A DNA stretch of 64,000 bases from Topomyia yanbarensis (GCF_030247195.1 NC_080671.1:4678501-4742500); one strand, 5' to 3'; positions 42,341-54,599 are shown, counted from the stretch's first letter. Program-made: numbers and translations. Notes: a model not told the origin generated them from the letters alone.

Positions 42341-44598
42341 TCTGGGTTCAGTCCATATTCATGATAGACTTTGATAAGAATGCGCAGGAGATGATCGGGG
42401 GCGGTCGGTAGTCCTTCGGACGCGAGCGTCATTTTGATACTGGTTGGCGTCATTCCTTCCACGCAAATAGATGGTTGTTGGTCCTTCAGAGGTAATTTCG
42501 ATTTTCGCCGCTGGTTGTGGTTGTGTCGGTATGGCGTCTAGCTCTTCAACGAGACAACGGATGGAATTATGACATTTGTTTTCTTTCAATTAAGGTTTCG
42601 GTTGACAATGCCTTCATCTCGTCTAACAATTCTTTCGCTGCGATGCTACATGGTGATTTACTAGAGCTTCCATCCCGGGAATTTATTTCCCGGGAATCCT
42701 GGTATTTTTGGATTTCCCGGGATTCCTGATTCCCGGGAAATTGTGTTTTCTCATTCGTGAATCCCGGGAAAAAAGATTTTTAATATATTTCAAAAGGCTT
42801 AGGTTCTTCGAAGGAAGAAATTCTCTAGGAAATATCTTTATCGGCAAACATTTGGAGTGAGCAGTGAATGCAGATGCTTTTCCAACTGATTTGCAGATCT
42901 TTGAACTATATATCTTTTGGCTCGCTGATATGTTCTCATGATTTTTTAGGTATATAGTCCAAGCCTTGCTCAAAATACTACTAAAAATGTTGATATTTTC
43001 ATGCAAAAATGGATTAATTTGTCGGCCGTTGTACGGAAGCATTTCCTTACAGTAGCGTTAGTGATGCGCACGATATCTCTGCAACCGATGAGCCGATTGC
43101 TCAGATTTTTTAACAGTTCTTTTAATACTTAGATCTTGAATGAATGCAATCAAATTAGTAATTGAAATGGCGGTAATTTCTTAAAAAATCGATTAGTGTT
43201 TGTTTCAAAACTTGGCTGGTTTGTAGTGATATCATGCTTAACGCAAACGCTATTTAAAATAAAGAATGTTTCTAGAACGTCTGCAGAAATATTTGATAGG
43301 TTCATCGAATGCATATTTAAGCTAATTTTTTATACCGTAATATCTGTAAATTTTTGGATGTATGAAAAGAAAGACATAACGCTGTAGCTGTCCAATATCA
43401 TGCGCATCCAACCTATTTGCATGTCGCTTTCAAGGATGCAGGCAGGATTTTTGAAGGGATAAGATCCAGATACTCGCCCGTGGTAGGCTTCATCCATCGC
43501 TACACAATTCGCCCATTATCTGCTTGATTTTGATTCACGCTTAAATAATACTCTGAAGCAGCTAAATCTTTTCATTCAAGATTACCAAAGAAGGTGCTAT
43601 GCATTAAATTGATCCATCGTATCAGAACAACGAATTCCAATTTTGGACAGTAACTCCAGCAGCTACGTTTAGTACATCGTCCCAATCGTATCCGTGATTA
43701 CCAAAATTTAGGTTATACATACAGCCAAGAAAAATCAAAAGAAGTTGATGTTGCGTAAACTTATTGATGAGTTATGAAATGATTGAATGATGTGTAGGAC
43801 ACCAAATCGCCTTTTTCTGACAACTGCTTTTAGGACAGATATACATGCAATCAAACGAGTTTGAAAACTTTTCAATTTATTCTTTTTTTAAGAAAATCAT
43901 TCACCTTTTTATTTTTCTTCTGTATTCCCGGGATCCCGGGATTTCCCGGGAAATTTATTATTTATTTCCCGAATCCCGGGAAGCTGAAAACCGTCGGGAA
44001 ATGGAAGCTCTAGTGATTTACTATTTCGTATTTCTTCTATGTGTGATTCCATGACGTCAATTTTGGACTCTATATAAGTAAAAGCCTTTTCGAAGCGTCG
44101 TTCGTCATTTTTCGCGAATTGATGATTCGATTTGTTGATGTCAGCCAGAAGAGAGTCATTTTCATGCTTATTTAGAAGCGATGATGTACGATTGATTATT
44201 TTAGTAGCGGAATTGCAGGTCGTAATGTTGGAGTTTTTTAAGTCAGCCTTCAATTCTGCAAGCAGAGATTCTATGTTGTCCAGGGTTTCATGGGCGACTT
44301 TTTGATTTTTGATTTGCACATATAGTGCGTGATTTGCTTCAATTTGCGCCTTCATAGTGATGTTTAATTCGTGCTGCTGTTTCATAAGCATTCGTAATTG
44401 TGTATTTCCATTCAGCTGTTCTGTGAATTCGGCTTGACGTTCAATGCAAAGAGGTAGCATGAACGTCCATAGCAGCCCGTCGCTATTTCGTTGGGACCCC
44501 ACACAAGCAGCATGAAAGCTTCTTCGGACTGTGCCAGCACATTTCCACAGGTGCTTGTTGTCACTAATTTCACACTGGTTTAAACCACACTTTTCCAT
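42341..44598 (-). pseudogene. ORF1 of the decayed L2-type element, split by a MITE
   Basis: The ATG at 44598 starts MEKCGLNQCE. The PHD-like cluster has lost one Cys (WKCAGTVRRSFHAACVG against WTCVGCPRKYHAACIG in the intact copy). A long helical region follows to EEIRNSKS at 44022, where the inverted-repeat element intervenes. The frame resumes at 42652 as PCSIAAKELLDEMKALSTE. A basic C-terminal tail in shifted frames runs to about 42360. RNA-binding role inferred from the intact relative. Confidence 0.83.
42662..44012. mobile_element. 1.35-kb inverted-repeat element rich in CCCGGG, inside ORF1
   Basis: The ends are TAGAGCTTCCAT at the left and ATGGAAGCTCTA at the right. Both flanks carry GTGATTTAC (42653-42661 and 44013-44021), an 8- to 9-bp target duplication pointing to hAT-type insertion. 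Multiple copies of TTCCCGGGAA-type palindromes fill about 100 bp inside each end. Removing the element and one flank copy restores the ORF1 frame across EIRNSKSPCSIAAKE. The interior has no transposase motif. A related end fragment lies at 16248. Confidence 0.86.
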
Positions 44599-44762
44599 TC
44601 TTACGCGACGGTACGTGGTTAAATGTCGACAAAAAAAAATAAATAAAATTGTGCCTTCTTGCACTTACGCGTTAGCGGGTCAAAATAAAGGAAGTTAAAA
44701 TAAAATAAAATACGCGCGCGATACGGCAGCGCGAGTCTGAGAAAGCGTCTGAGAAAGCGCTG

Positions 44763-45557
44763 CGAGTAACTTTTTGGGTCCCATTTAGCTCCCAGAAAAA
44801 TTCTGCAAATTTTTAGCTCGATCGGTGAAACTATATTTTTGCGGTTTAAAGTTTACATGGGATTTCGTATGGGGAAAATGTCTTTTGCAAACTAAGAGAG
44901 ATTAAAACAAAATTGCGTATAATTGGACAACCAACAGCAGTGGTGCTAGAAAAAATGAATATTTTACAAGGGGTGAGTCGCTTAGAACAATGTGCCATAC
45001 GCACTGTACCACTTACGATAACACGATATAGGATTACGAGTCACAATAATACACGATCATTTCACTCGTTACCACAACGTGTGGCACATTGAGGCACACT
45101 TCTGACAACTCAAAAACTGCCAACAAAGTGTAGTTAAATAATCATAGCAACCATTGCTTTTGTTTTACTGAACACCATGGCACATTGTGGCACAAGCTAC
45201 CACACTGTTTGTTTGTGAGCACAATTCGTTTTGTGCTAAGCGACTCACCCCTTGATATTTTATCAATCGTCTGAGCATCAATCGGTTTCTGCTTAATAAC
45301 TTTTTTCTCAAGCGTCAGATCGTTTCGTGGTTTTCGAGACTTTGTTTATTTGTTAAATTTCCTATAAAAGCCACATAACGATTTATTTTTAGGAAGTAAT
45401 GGGCACGTCCTGGAGGAATTATTTTGTAAACGTTAATTTTCCCATACAAAATCCCATGTAAACTTTAAACAGTAAGCGCAAAAATATGGTTTCACCGATC
45501 GAACTAAGAGTTTGCACAGTTGTTTTAGGGCCCAAATGGTATCTAAAAAGTTGCTCG
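44763..45557. mobile_element. 795-bp foldback element with arms of about 110 bp
   Basis: The left arm starts CGAGTAACTTTTTGGG and contains GATCGGTGAAACTATATTTT, then GTTTAAAGTTTACATGGGAT near 44870. The right arm is the inverted counterpart (CATGTAAACTTTAAAC near 45460, ending AAAAGTTGCTCG). Arms match over roughly 110 bp with small gaps. It abuts the 5' end of the decayed L2-type element and is itself interrupted by the hAT-type MITE at 44967. No target duplication is evident. Confidence 0.75.
44967..45254. mobile_element. 288-bp hAT-type MITE nested in the foldback element
   Basis: Terminal inverted repeats CAAGGGGTGAGTCGCTTAG at both ends, with one variable base after this core, and a perfect 8-bp target duplication ATATTTTA (44959-44966 and 45255-45262). 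TGTGGCACA and related words recur inside. It has no coding capacity. Confidence 0.92.
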
Positions 45558-47157
45558 GAGCTGAAATCTAATTTTGTCCCACCCTAGTGTGTATATCACA
45601 AATATGATTAACCATGTTCCTGTTTCATATCCGTTGAACCATACTGAGTATATTTATTTATTCAGAGCAGTCATATTGCTCCTCTCGGACAAGTAATCGG
45701 AGGGGAAAAAACTGCAACATATTACATAAAAACCACATTCTAGGATTTATTAAGGCTTGATGAGGTGCGAAGACTCAACAATGCATGGGATTATCTGGAG
45801 TGTACAAAATATGATGGTATTCAGTTAGAACCGTGGCGTGGTCCTCTGGCGCCCTCGGCGGAGTCTCAGTTGTGCGCCCCTTTGGTGTTGTAAATTCCAA
45901 CCACAAATCTTTTACTGTATATTTACGAAATCAGTTGACGCTAGGTGTTTGAAGGCGACGGAGAGAACATCTATTCAAAGACTTTGTGTTAGGCTGCCAA
46001 TTGCATGTTTTTAAAACAGGTTATCATCGAAGACGTACCTCAACACCCTTAGCACCTCTCGTTGCAAAAGTTTAACTCAATCGGACACGATAAAGGGGTT
46101 GTAACAAACGGCCAAAGTGAAAAAATTTTCACCCGTTCTATAGGTTCTATAGAACATTTAAAAATTGAATTCGAATATTTATGAAACTGGAAAATTCTGG
46201 TTATGAGTTGTTACTCAGGTTTGAAAAGGCTGGTTGTAATTTATTTTCCATGCCAAATGTCTTAAAAATTCATGAAACAACTGATCTTGCATCTTCTGAT
46301 AAAAAAAATGTTTTTACAAAGTTGCCTCTCTGGTACTTTCAATTTTTAAAACTGAAATTTTTAAATAAAAATCAAAGATATTGAATTTTTTTTTCGAATT
46401 GACACCAAATTTTGACATTCTATTGATTTTTTAAAACATTTAGCATACAAATAACTGCATTTCCAAATCAAGTCCCATCTCAATTCAAGAATTATTCTTG
46501 TACCACAAAGAAATTTTTTCAACACTACATCAGATCTCGACGCTTCATAACATTGTTTTTCGATTGTGCTCAATTTTTGCATGAGAACTTTTTTCGATGT
46601 CCCTTCTTTTAGGGGCGTGTTCGATTTGAAATTTCAGGAAGACCATAAATATTGGGACTCCACCGTATGTCAAGTATAGTGAGGAGACAATTTTAGGAAT
46701 TAGATGTGATGATAGATTACCAATTTATTCATTTATTATCAAACTCAGATTTGTCTTCAAATTATATCCCCCCTGATTTGTCTCTTCCTTCCTATTCTTC
46801 AGTTTTCACTTTGCATCTGGCTCAGTGCATAAATAAACTCTTCTGAATTGACCCAAGTGATCCTAAAATGGATGTCGAACAAGATTCGTCGCCAAAGACT
46901 CCGAGCTTCCGTATCAGATCTTCGTTCGGATCGAATATAGTTTGCGAAGTAGTCTAATATTACACAAGACGCAGAAATATTCAGCTGTGCCAGATATCTT
47001 AAAAGTTCGCTTAGATAAGCTCAGAATTGTGATATTTTCTGTAAAGCAAACAAATTATGTTACTGGCGACAATACTTTGATGAAGAACTAACGCGTTTGC
47101 ATGCCCGCTCACAAAGTTGAGATCGATGGTGTAATTATCGATTCGAGCTTGGTGTCT
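45558..47157. other. Non-coding stretch with a scrap of the dispersed repeat
   Basis: A segment at 46130-46600 shares wording (ATGCCAAATGTCTTAAAAAT, CATGAAAC) with the long form of the palindromic dispersed repeat and with 63930-63960. No gene, target duplication or complete inverted repeat was found in the remainder. Confidence 0.45.
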
Positions 47158-47628
47158 ACCACTTTTACCCATTTTTTTTTTTCAAATGGCTATAATCTAA
47201 AATAACAAATACTACAAAAAGTATTGTAGGAGTGATTTTCACAAAATTAGTTTAATTTTTGAATAAAAATATAGAAAAAATTCTTCATCGACTTCTACAC
47301 TGAAAAAAATCGATTTTTGAAATTTAAAGTCGATTTACAAAAAAAACTATCTTTGATTAGGATGAAAATTTGTTCCAAGATAGGTAATTATGTTCCCTAC
47401 CGTGTGCACTTTTAAGCAAAAAAAAAAGTTATTTGAAAAAAACTTTTCCTTGCCCAAACTAAATTTATTTTTTCAGTGCATTTTTATCGAAAACTGAACC
47501 AATGAAAGTCATAATCATCTCAGAATCCAATTTCCCAACTGCTAGTTGCCTGATATATGCAAAAAGTATCAGGCACGAATCTGGTATAGCATCTTGGACT
47601 GGACTGGAACGAGGCCGAAGGGATTCGT

Positions 47629-48420
47629 TTAACGGAGATCTGGTACTAGAATACTAAGCGCACGACCCGACAACATATTTAATATCGCGTTAACCGCCAC
47701 CATAAGTGTAGAGACTGCCCTCCACGACCTAAATACGCCGGAGATGGGTCTTCTACGTACAATGATTGTACATGATCCAAGATATGATCCGAATGAAGTC
47801 ATGACCCTCATCGATTCTCTAGGTAAATATAAAACCATCAATTTTGTGGGGAGAATGTTGGCAGCACAGCCTCTTTCATGCTTGCACTCACAATTACTGT
47901 CATAATAATTAGCGTAAAAGCGATGCATAGCTGCCATCATATGGCGAACGTTCCGTGTTTTCCAATCACAGGATAAATTGAATACACAACGTAGGCCCTA
48001 GCCACCAGACAAAATATTGTTTCTCTGATGATCTGTCCGTTGATCCGTCGACGGACTGGTGCCAATAATCGCGTTTTTCAGCTTTCATCAAGTTTATCAT
48101 TTGCATTTGTAGCATCGCGTATATTGGGAAAAATTCGGGCGATCCGACGTTCAAAAGTCCCTTTCGCGTATAATTCTAAGCAATCTCTGCCCATCACAAA
48201 GTAGAAAGCTCTTCACGGTTGTTCGCGTCGGATACTCGTTTCGTCTGACCTTTAATCGTAATGCAAATGCATTGTGTAAAATCTGGGGGAAAATGTAGGG
48301 ACTGAAATATAGGAACACTTGGAGTTTTTGAAGTACCATGTGGAAATTTCTGCTAGTTTCTAAGATTACCGAGACCAGGAACCACCTACTTCGGTTTTGT
48401 AACAGCACCCTTCAAAGGAC
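47629..48420 (-). pseudogene. Probable ORF2 remnant of a Jockey-like element
   Basis: Minus-strand frames include NLMKAEKRDYWHQSVDGSTD near 48050, resembling the EKR.YW..FVDGL segment before the RT domain of Jockey/Juan-type elements. Neighbouring frames are broken and no RT motif is readable. The placement after a gag-like remnant in the same orientation supports the call, but only weakly. Confidence 0.4.
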
Positions 48421-48556
48421 ACTCTCAGGCCTTTACGAGGAAGCTTAGGAGAGAAAACTGATTTTCCTCTTTCGGAAATTTCTAGGCACATAAGAAGATG
48501 TTCCCACAATGGGATAGTCAGACTCTCGCTCTTTAGTGTACAAGGAAACGTAAGAA

Positions 48557-48937
48557 TTAGTCGTTGTCGGTGGCGTAGCGCTCTTTTGCATTATCCGAGC
48601 GTTCCTTAAAAGAATGTTTCATTTTGTCCCCACATACTTTATATACAGGATACGTCGAGAGATCATTCGCAGTCTCTCCACAGTAAGAAAACTTTTCACG
48701 ATTCTCTCCGCATTTTCCACGGCGTTCCTTGTTTCTACAATAAGTGGCTATATGCCCAATTGTTTGTAATAACGCACAGAGGAGTAAGTAGAACAAATTC
48801 ATGGCCAATAACCAAAATATTTTTTTTTCGGTTTTTTGTTTCGTTATATTTTTTTTAGATACATAGAAGCCTACTCCATAACGTGGCAAAATTATGAATA
48901 TGTCGAAAATTGTTAAAGAATTTTTGCATTGATGCAA
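48557..48937 (-). pseudogene. Gag zinc-knuckle remnant of a Jockey-like element
   Basis: The minus-strand frame carries GHIATYCRNKERRGKCGENR, EKFSYCGETANDLSTYPVYK and VCGDKMKHSFKERSDNAKER. The arrangement GH....C......KCG.....C ... PVYK...D....S.KERS matches the zinc-knuckle region of Jockey-like ORF1 proteins, with several Cys replaced. The N-terminal part of this frame is low-complexity read-through. Confidence 0.55.
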
Positions 48938-50295
48938 AATGGTGATATTTTAAGGGTTTTTTTTAAATCATTTTCATTAGATATCCAGCAATATCGCTTT
49001 CTAGTGATGAAAACTGTATTAAATAAGACAATACTATTACAAACGTAGTTGAACATAACCATTTGTATAACTACAGCCTAAAACTAACAGAAAATAGTGG
49101 AGTTGCTGTGCACGGGACCAACTTTAATAAATACGTTTTTAAACATTTTATTTCAAACTTGAATGATAAAAAAGTTATATTAAACGGCTAGATCCGGCAA
49201 AGTTGCTGTAGCAGTATTACAAAACAAGATTCCAGGTATCCAAAAAACATAACAGCTCTTCTGGACTTGTCCGATCCACAAATTCCAAACGATTTGAAAT
49301 TTTTACTAATTTGGGGTACACCGAAATGCTGTAGGGCCAAATACTATGTTTGGAAAAATGTATCTCTATGAGTACGTTCACAGACGTCTCTTCCCCTCTT
49401 CCTTTTCCACTGATCATGTGTTTATGTAACTAGAAAAACAAATGTATCCACAAAGATATCTTCGAGATTACTAGTATTCGAAAGGATATAGAAAATTGAC
49501 CTTTGCACTAATAGGTGGATAGATGCAAAATTGCTCTAAAAACTAGTTATTGTCTATTTTTTGTTCATATTATTGTGCCTAAGCAATAGCAACAGTAAAT
49601 AATTTTTGTCAGGATTCGACCTCAGTTACTCCTCTGTACAGTTGCGGCACAAAAAGCTGAACAGGTAGACTAGCCCCGTCCAAAACATCAAAGTTTGGAA
49701 GAGCAGATTCGGCGAAAAGTTGGAATTGAGGCTGGAAAATAAACTTTTCATATACTCCTTGATTTTTCCTAACGCAATTGCTTGTGAATCAATTTTCACT
49801 GGCCGAAGCAAAGGGTTCTTGAAGGAGCGAACCCCATACTTCGCAATTAAGGCCACTGTTGGAAACTACACCATCAATATCTACTTCTCGGGCGGGTACA
49901 TAGACAAGATATTTCTTCGTACACGGCCAACTGGTATTTAGTTAAATCTCGCTTATATCGATGATGTTAAATGGCTTATCTTTGTCTTCATTCAAGTTTG
50001 TTGAATATATATATTCATGCCTGATACTTTTTCATAAATCAGGCAACTAGCAGTTGGGAAATTGGATTCTAAGATGATTATGACCTTCATTGGTACAGTT
50101 TTCGATAAAAATACACTGAAAAAATAAATTCAGTTTGGACAAGGAAAAGTTTTTTTCAAATAACTTTTTTTCCTTAAAAGTGCCCAACTTTTTGACGGTA
50201 CGTAGGAAACATAATTACCTATTTTGGAACAAAATTTCATCCAAATCAAAGATGTTTTTTTGGTAAATCGACTTTAAATTTTTAAAATCGATTTT

Positions 50296-51030
50296 TTGCC
50301 TTTCTCATATAAAGAAAGGCAAGGCAATCACTCCAAAAATCGATTTTCCAACCGAGGCCCGGAGGGCCGAGTTTCCTATCCCATTCGATTCAGTTTGTTG
50401 AGATTGCAAAATGTCTGTGTGTATGTGTGTATCAAATAATGTCACTCAATTTTTTCAGAGATGGCTGAACCGATTTGCACTCAGTTTCAAATGAACGGTA
50501 TAACGATCCCATAAGACGCTATTAAATTTTTAGTTGATCGGACTTCCGGTTCCGGAGTTACGGGTTGAAGAGTGTGATCCCACAGCAAATTCACATATAA
50601 ACTGGTAACCTTGTGATGCCCAAATGATGCAATACATATTCAAATACATTCAACATTACTGGATTTGCGGGTCTAGATCACTAATGACCAATTAAAGTAG
50701 TTTTGACCACATTGGTCACCTATGACGGATCTTTATGCCCCCTGGGAACTCACCAAGTTCCTGAGCTAACGTCACACTGAACCAAATTTCACTAACCTAG
50801 TCTCAAATGGACGGTATAATATGAAGTTCGGTGTTGAACCCTCCATCTACCCCTCCACCTCCTACATCTCAACCACCCACCTCTCACACCCCCACCCACT
50901 CAGACCATGCATTCCCTTCATCCACCCCGTATACTAAAATTTAGATTCCCGACGCATCTTCTCCCTCCCAATAATTATATCCCTTCCCTTCTCCACCATA
51001 AAGTTAACATGAAGACAATATTAAACTCGT
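50296..51030 (-). repeat. Dispersed palindromic repeat, copy 3 (inverse orientation)
   Basis: Opens with TGCCTTTCTCATATAAAGAA and carries CGAGGCCCGGAGGGCCGAG near 50354, GTGTGTATGTGTG, AGATGGCTGAACCGATTTGC, CGGACTTCCGGTTCCGGAGT and, farther on, CTCCACCT/CACCCCC-rich sequence. Order and orientation are the reverse of copy 1. It lies in the right arm of the foldback structure. The boundary toward 51030 is approximate. Confidence 0.65.
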
Positions 51031-51112
51031 GCTGATTAAAAATTACTCCTACAACATTTCTATAGGATTTGTCATTTTTAGACTATAGCCATTTAAAAAA
51101 AATGGTAAAAAA

Positions 51113-51787
51113 GTTTGACGCTTTTCGAAAGACAGTCTAGATCATTTTTGGACAAGATGTGCAAAGTGCTATGCTATATTTCACCCTAAGAAGAAAAATT
51201 GGATAAACACCAAAATTTCTCACCAGGACGAAATTCTTTTTTGTAAAACCAGGCTTTGCACTTGAAGGGCACAAATCTTCACTTATTACTTGGGTGCGTT
51301 TTGATTTCGTCTCATCAGAAATCGACACTAATTTTTTGTCGGAATAGTTTTGCGCCGGCTTGACGCAAATCCCTAAAACTAAAACACACTTTGTGTTTCA
51401 ATCGAACGACTGGTCGTCCGAGCAGAAGTTCTATTTATGCCGATAAGACACAGTTTCTTTTAACTTACATTCAAGTTAGAAGAGTGAGCGCTGTGCTTCC
51501 ACAAAGAGATCTTTGTCCGTGTCCTTATAGTTGACCAATGTGGTACCGGATTGTCAGGTGGTCATAACGCATGTAGTCTTCGTAAACTCTCCAACCCATG
51601 TTTACCACCCAGTAAGCATTTTCATAAATATTTTGGTTATGCAGTAACACTAATACATTTACAGCACGTTTAAAAACATTCGAAATCCTGAATAGAAATG
51701 CTTAGTTAACTCAACATTCCCTTATGCAATAACTATTAAAACAATTATTTCTTCTTTTGAAAGACTAGTGAGTGGTGGTGACCGTAA
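51113..51787. other. Non-coding stretch without a supported gene
   Basis: AT-rich sequence between the foldback structure and the next MITE. No motif or repeat pair was recognised. Confidence 0.45.
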
Positions 51788-52036
51788 CTGCCCATAAAAG
51801 CATAAGAGTCGCATATGGATTTTTGACGAAAATGAGTTATTTGTTGGATTGTATTCTGTATCACCACTGAATCACAGTGCACAAATAAGATTACCAGGCT
51901 TGTTTAGAAAATATCGAAAAAAAATACCAAAACATGGTTATTGCATTCATAAGGCTTAATGAAAATGAAAATCTTGAACAGCGTTTTTCTCGGCTTGCTG
52001 TTATTCAATATGGGACTCTTATGCTCTAATGGGCAA
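51788..52036. mobile_element. 249-bp MITE with 27-bp terminal inverted repeats
   Basis: The left end CTGCCCATAAAAGCATAAGA continues into GTCGCATATG. The complement of the right end reads TTGCCCATTAGAGCATAAGA then GTCCCATAT. There is no coding capacity and no clear target duplication, so the superfamily is open. Confidence 0.7.
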
Positions 52037-54599
52037 TTTGGGTACATGTACCATTAGTATTCCATTGAAATTAGATTCGATACGTACGTATTTTCTCCAG
52101 ATAGATCACTTTCAAAATAAAACTGTTTTGGTTTGATCCTGGAGGAGACGCACGGTACTTCGTAGATTACAAAATACCACAGTTCTCCATTGAATGGTTG
52201 TGCTGAACAGCTTCATTCTCACTTTTGCTCACGATTGTTTGATAATTAAAATTTGATGGAAAATGTTAAGATTTGCTCACTTTTTTGTTCAGCAATTATT
52301 TTTCAATCGGATTTATAGCCATTCATTGATGAAAATGCTTTTCATATTTCATTGTTTTATCCTACAATCTCTGCCTGTAAATTTTACTCCCCAAGGTATA
52401 AAATTTGTACACAAGAGACAATCAAATACCGTTTCCAATCCAATGATTGGATAACCATTGTATCACAAGCAGAAAAGTGATAAGCATAACCTACTATCAC
52501 ACGACGTGACTGTCAGGTGTGTTATCAAATGTTTTATATTCCACTAAAAAAAGCCACCAGTACCAATACATTAACAGGAATGTTTCGCTTTTGTCCAACC
52601 TCTTCCGATTGACTACAGGTATCGCCCGCATGTTATTGTTCATTGCCCAGATTTGTTTTTATTTGACGATTCTGCGGTGGCTACAACGCCTGGGTTACGC
52701 CATCGGAGATATCTCAAATCCCTGTCCAATGGCAGTTATTAGGTTTTACCTAGGGCTTTACGGCAAATAAAGCGAACAAAATACTAATTTCAATTTGGCA
52801 GAAAATTATCTGTGGGGGGAAATCTCACTCTGATATGAAGCATAACATCAACCAGAAACAGCATGCGTCGTTTCATCTCATTTGCTCGCTGCCAGTATCG
52901 ATGTTATGCGTATGCGTCCTACTGCGAACTTCCTTTTCAAAGAACACTCACTTTTCATTTTTTGGTTGTTTTTTTTTAAGACTATTTATCCAACTTCTTA
53001 CACGAGTTAAGGCTACTTTGATGTGTCATTGAACCAACTTCACTACATTTCCAACTAGTTGTGGGTGTGCGTTTCGGTTGTCTACCAGGACGGCGTCGAC
53101 GTTTTTCGAGAATCACGTTATCACAGTTCTCACTTATGTTTATTTATTTTTTTCAATTTCTAGATAAAAGGCAAAAACACCAAATCGCACAGGTAAACAC
53201 TAGAATCACTCTTTGTTCTTCTCCTTCAGCCCTTTGACCGACTAACCACACTAACAGCGTTCCAGTGACAAAGGAGGACACGGCAGGACGCGACCGACCG
53301 AGCGACTCTCACCGAGCTGCGACTGCAGCAGCATCCGCAGGGTCTGCGGCGGAAATGTCTCTAAACACATTCGTTTGTGGTGTGCGGGAAAGTGGCGTGC
53401 TGTTGTGACACGACTGCTGCGGTTGTGTGTGTGTGTGGAATTTTCTTTTCACGCGTTTCGAAACAACCCGCACGAAAGAAGAAAATTTCTCAATGAAACG
53501 CACGCTGATGTATTGGCGAGTGTAGTGAAAATTTCAACGTCAAACGGAAAACAGACGGGGTGGACGATTTGTAAACCGAGGAAACACACGGGCACTCGCT
53601 TTTCACCAGCACTGGAACAATTTTCAAAGTAACTCTTCTAATCGTGGGCTTACGATCATGGCTTGGGGATCTAACAGCCTACATCGGGGAGTAGGGGGGA
53701 TACGAAATAGAAGAAAATAGTTGCGGTTTTCCCGGATGATCCGTAACCGACGAGTGACAGGCAACGACTAACCGCGAGCGATGCAAGTTTTCCACTTTTC
53801 AATGCTGTGCTACTGGATGGAGATCGAGGTAGATTGTAACCATGGCAGATTGAGTTTTATGCTATACAGCGACGGAGAGTGTTTGTAAGAGAGAAAACCA
53901 GAGCGAAGAAAAACCAGCGTGCGCTGGTCGCTCTCTGTGTACGTTCTGAACATTTTCCAAAACCATCATCCACGCCATCGTCCGTCGGTTTTTCCTGGCA
54001 AGTGACAAGCAGCAGGACCAGCGTGTGTTTGTTGATCGAAGTATGCCGCGCTCTGATAATGAGTGTTTTTTCTTTCTTTTGCAGGAGACATGACCCAGTT
54101 GTTTGGAGCGATGTTGTTCTCATCGTGTGTTTCTCTCGCGATTTCGGTCTCGGGTGTATGCATACATATGGCATTTTGGTTACAGCGGTACGTTTTGTGA
54201 GATGAAATACGTTCTGCACGTGTAGGATTGAAGTAGGCTTTGGCCGAAACAAGACGTGATTTGTGCATCTGTGTATCGCGTTATTGCACAAAAAGAAGAA
54301 ATAATTACACCATTCAGTGCTGGAATTGAAATTGAAAATAATAAATAAAGTTTGAGAAAAGAAGGCCTAATGCAACGGTCTAGCCATCAGTAGAAACATC
54401 CAATAACCACTGAAATATAAGTACAGGAAGAAACAGAGTTGGTTAAATCATTTTAAGTTATCATTTTTTTTTTCCAAAAGTATACTCACAAAAAGATTTA
54501 AATAGCGGAATACGGTACAAAATTAACTTTGCAATTTTCATGCAGAAAGTGTTCTTATTAATATAGAGAAAATAAACCAGGTTATTTTTATTTTTAGCC
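52037..54599. other. Mostly unique DNA with a GC-richer block; possible host regulatory or 5' exon region
   Basis: The block 53190-54280 is clearly richer in GC and CpG than the rest of the window, contains GACCGACCGAGCGACTC-type repeats and several GTGTGTGTGT words, and has no transposon signature. Open frames on both strands (for example 53375-53632 plus, 53857-54291 minus) lack domains. This is the most host-like stretch here and could be a promoter or non-coding first exon. That is inference from composition only. Confidence 0.35.

Larger units (their letters stand above)
39875..44762 (-). mobile_element. Decayed CR1/L2-type non-LTR element with two nested insertions
   Basis: Minus-strand order: 5' UTR (44762-44599), ORF1 with a PHD-like region (44598 onward), endonuclease (42304-41754), a linker (40913-40102) and the start of RT (40101-39875), where the copy is truncated. 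It is related to, but clearly distinct from, the intact element at 31285. Two inverted-repeat elements interrupt it at 42662-44012 and 40919-41748. Removing either one with one copy of its target duplication restores the expected reading frame. Confidence 0.87.
47158..51112. mobile_element. 3.95-kb foldback structure with decayed non-LTR sequence inside
   Basis: The left arm (47158-47583) contains AAATGGCTATAATCTAAAA, TGTAGGAGTGATTTTC, AAAGTCGATTTAC, GATAGGTAATTATGTT and TTTCCCAACTGCTAGTTGCC. The same blocks return in reverse order and orientation at 50015-50295 and 51035-51112. The right arm is split by the dispersed repeat at about 50296-51030. The core (47584-50014) carries minus-strand non-LTR remnants. 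Such long-armed foldbacks may be composite elements or inverted duplications. Confidence 0.7.

Noticed and set aside
53857..54291. Overlapping frames on both strands in the GC-richer block as coding exons
   Set aside because: Both strands are equally open, which points to composition rather than selection; no motif is present.
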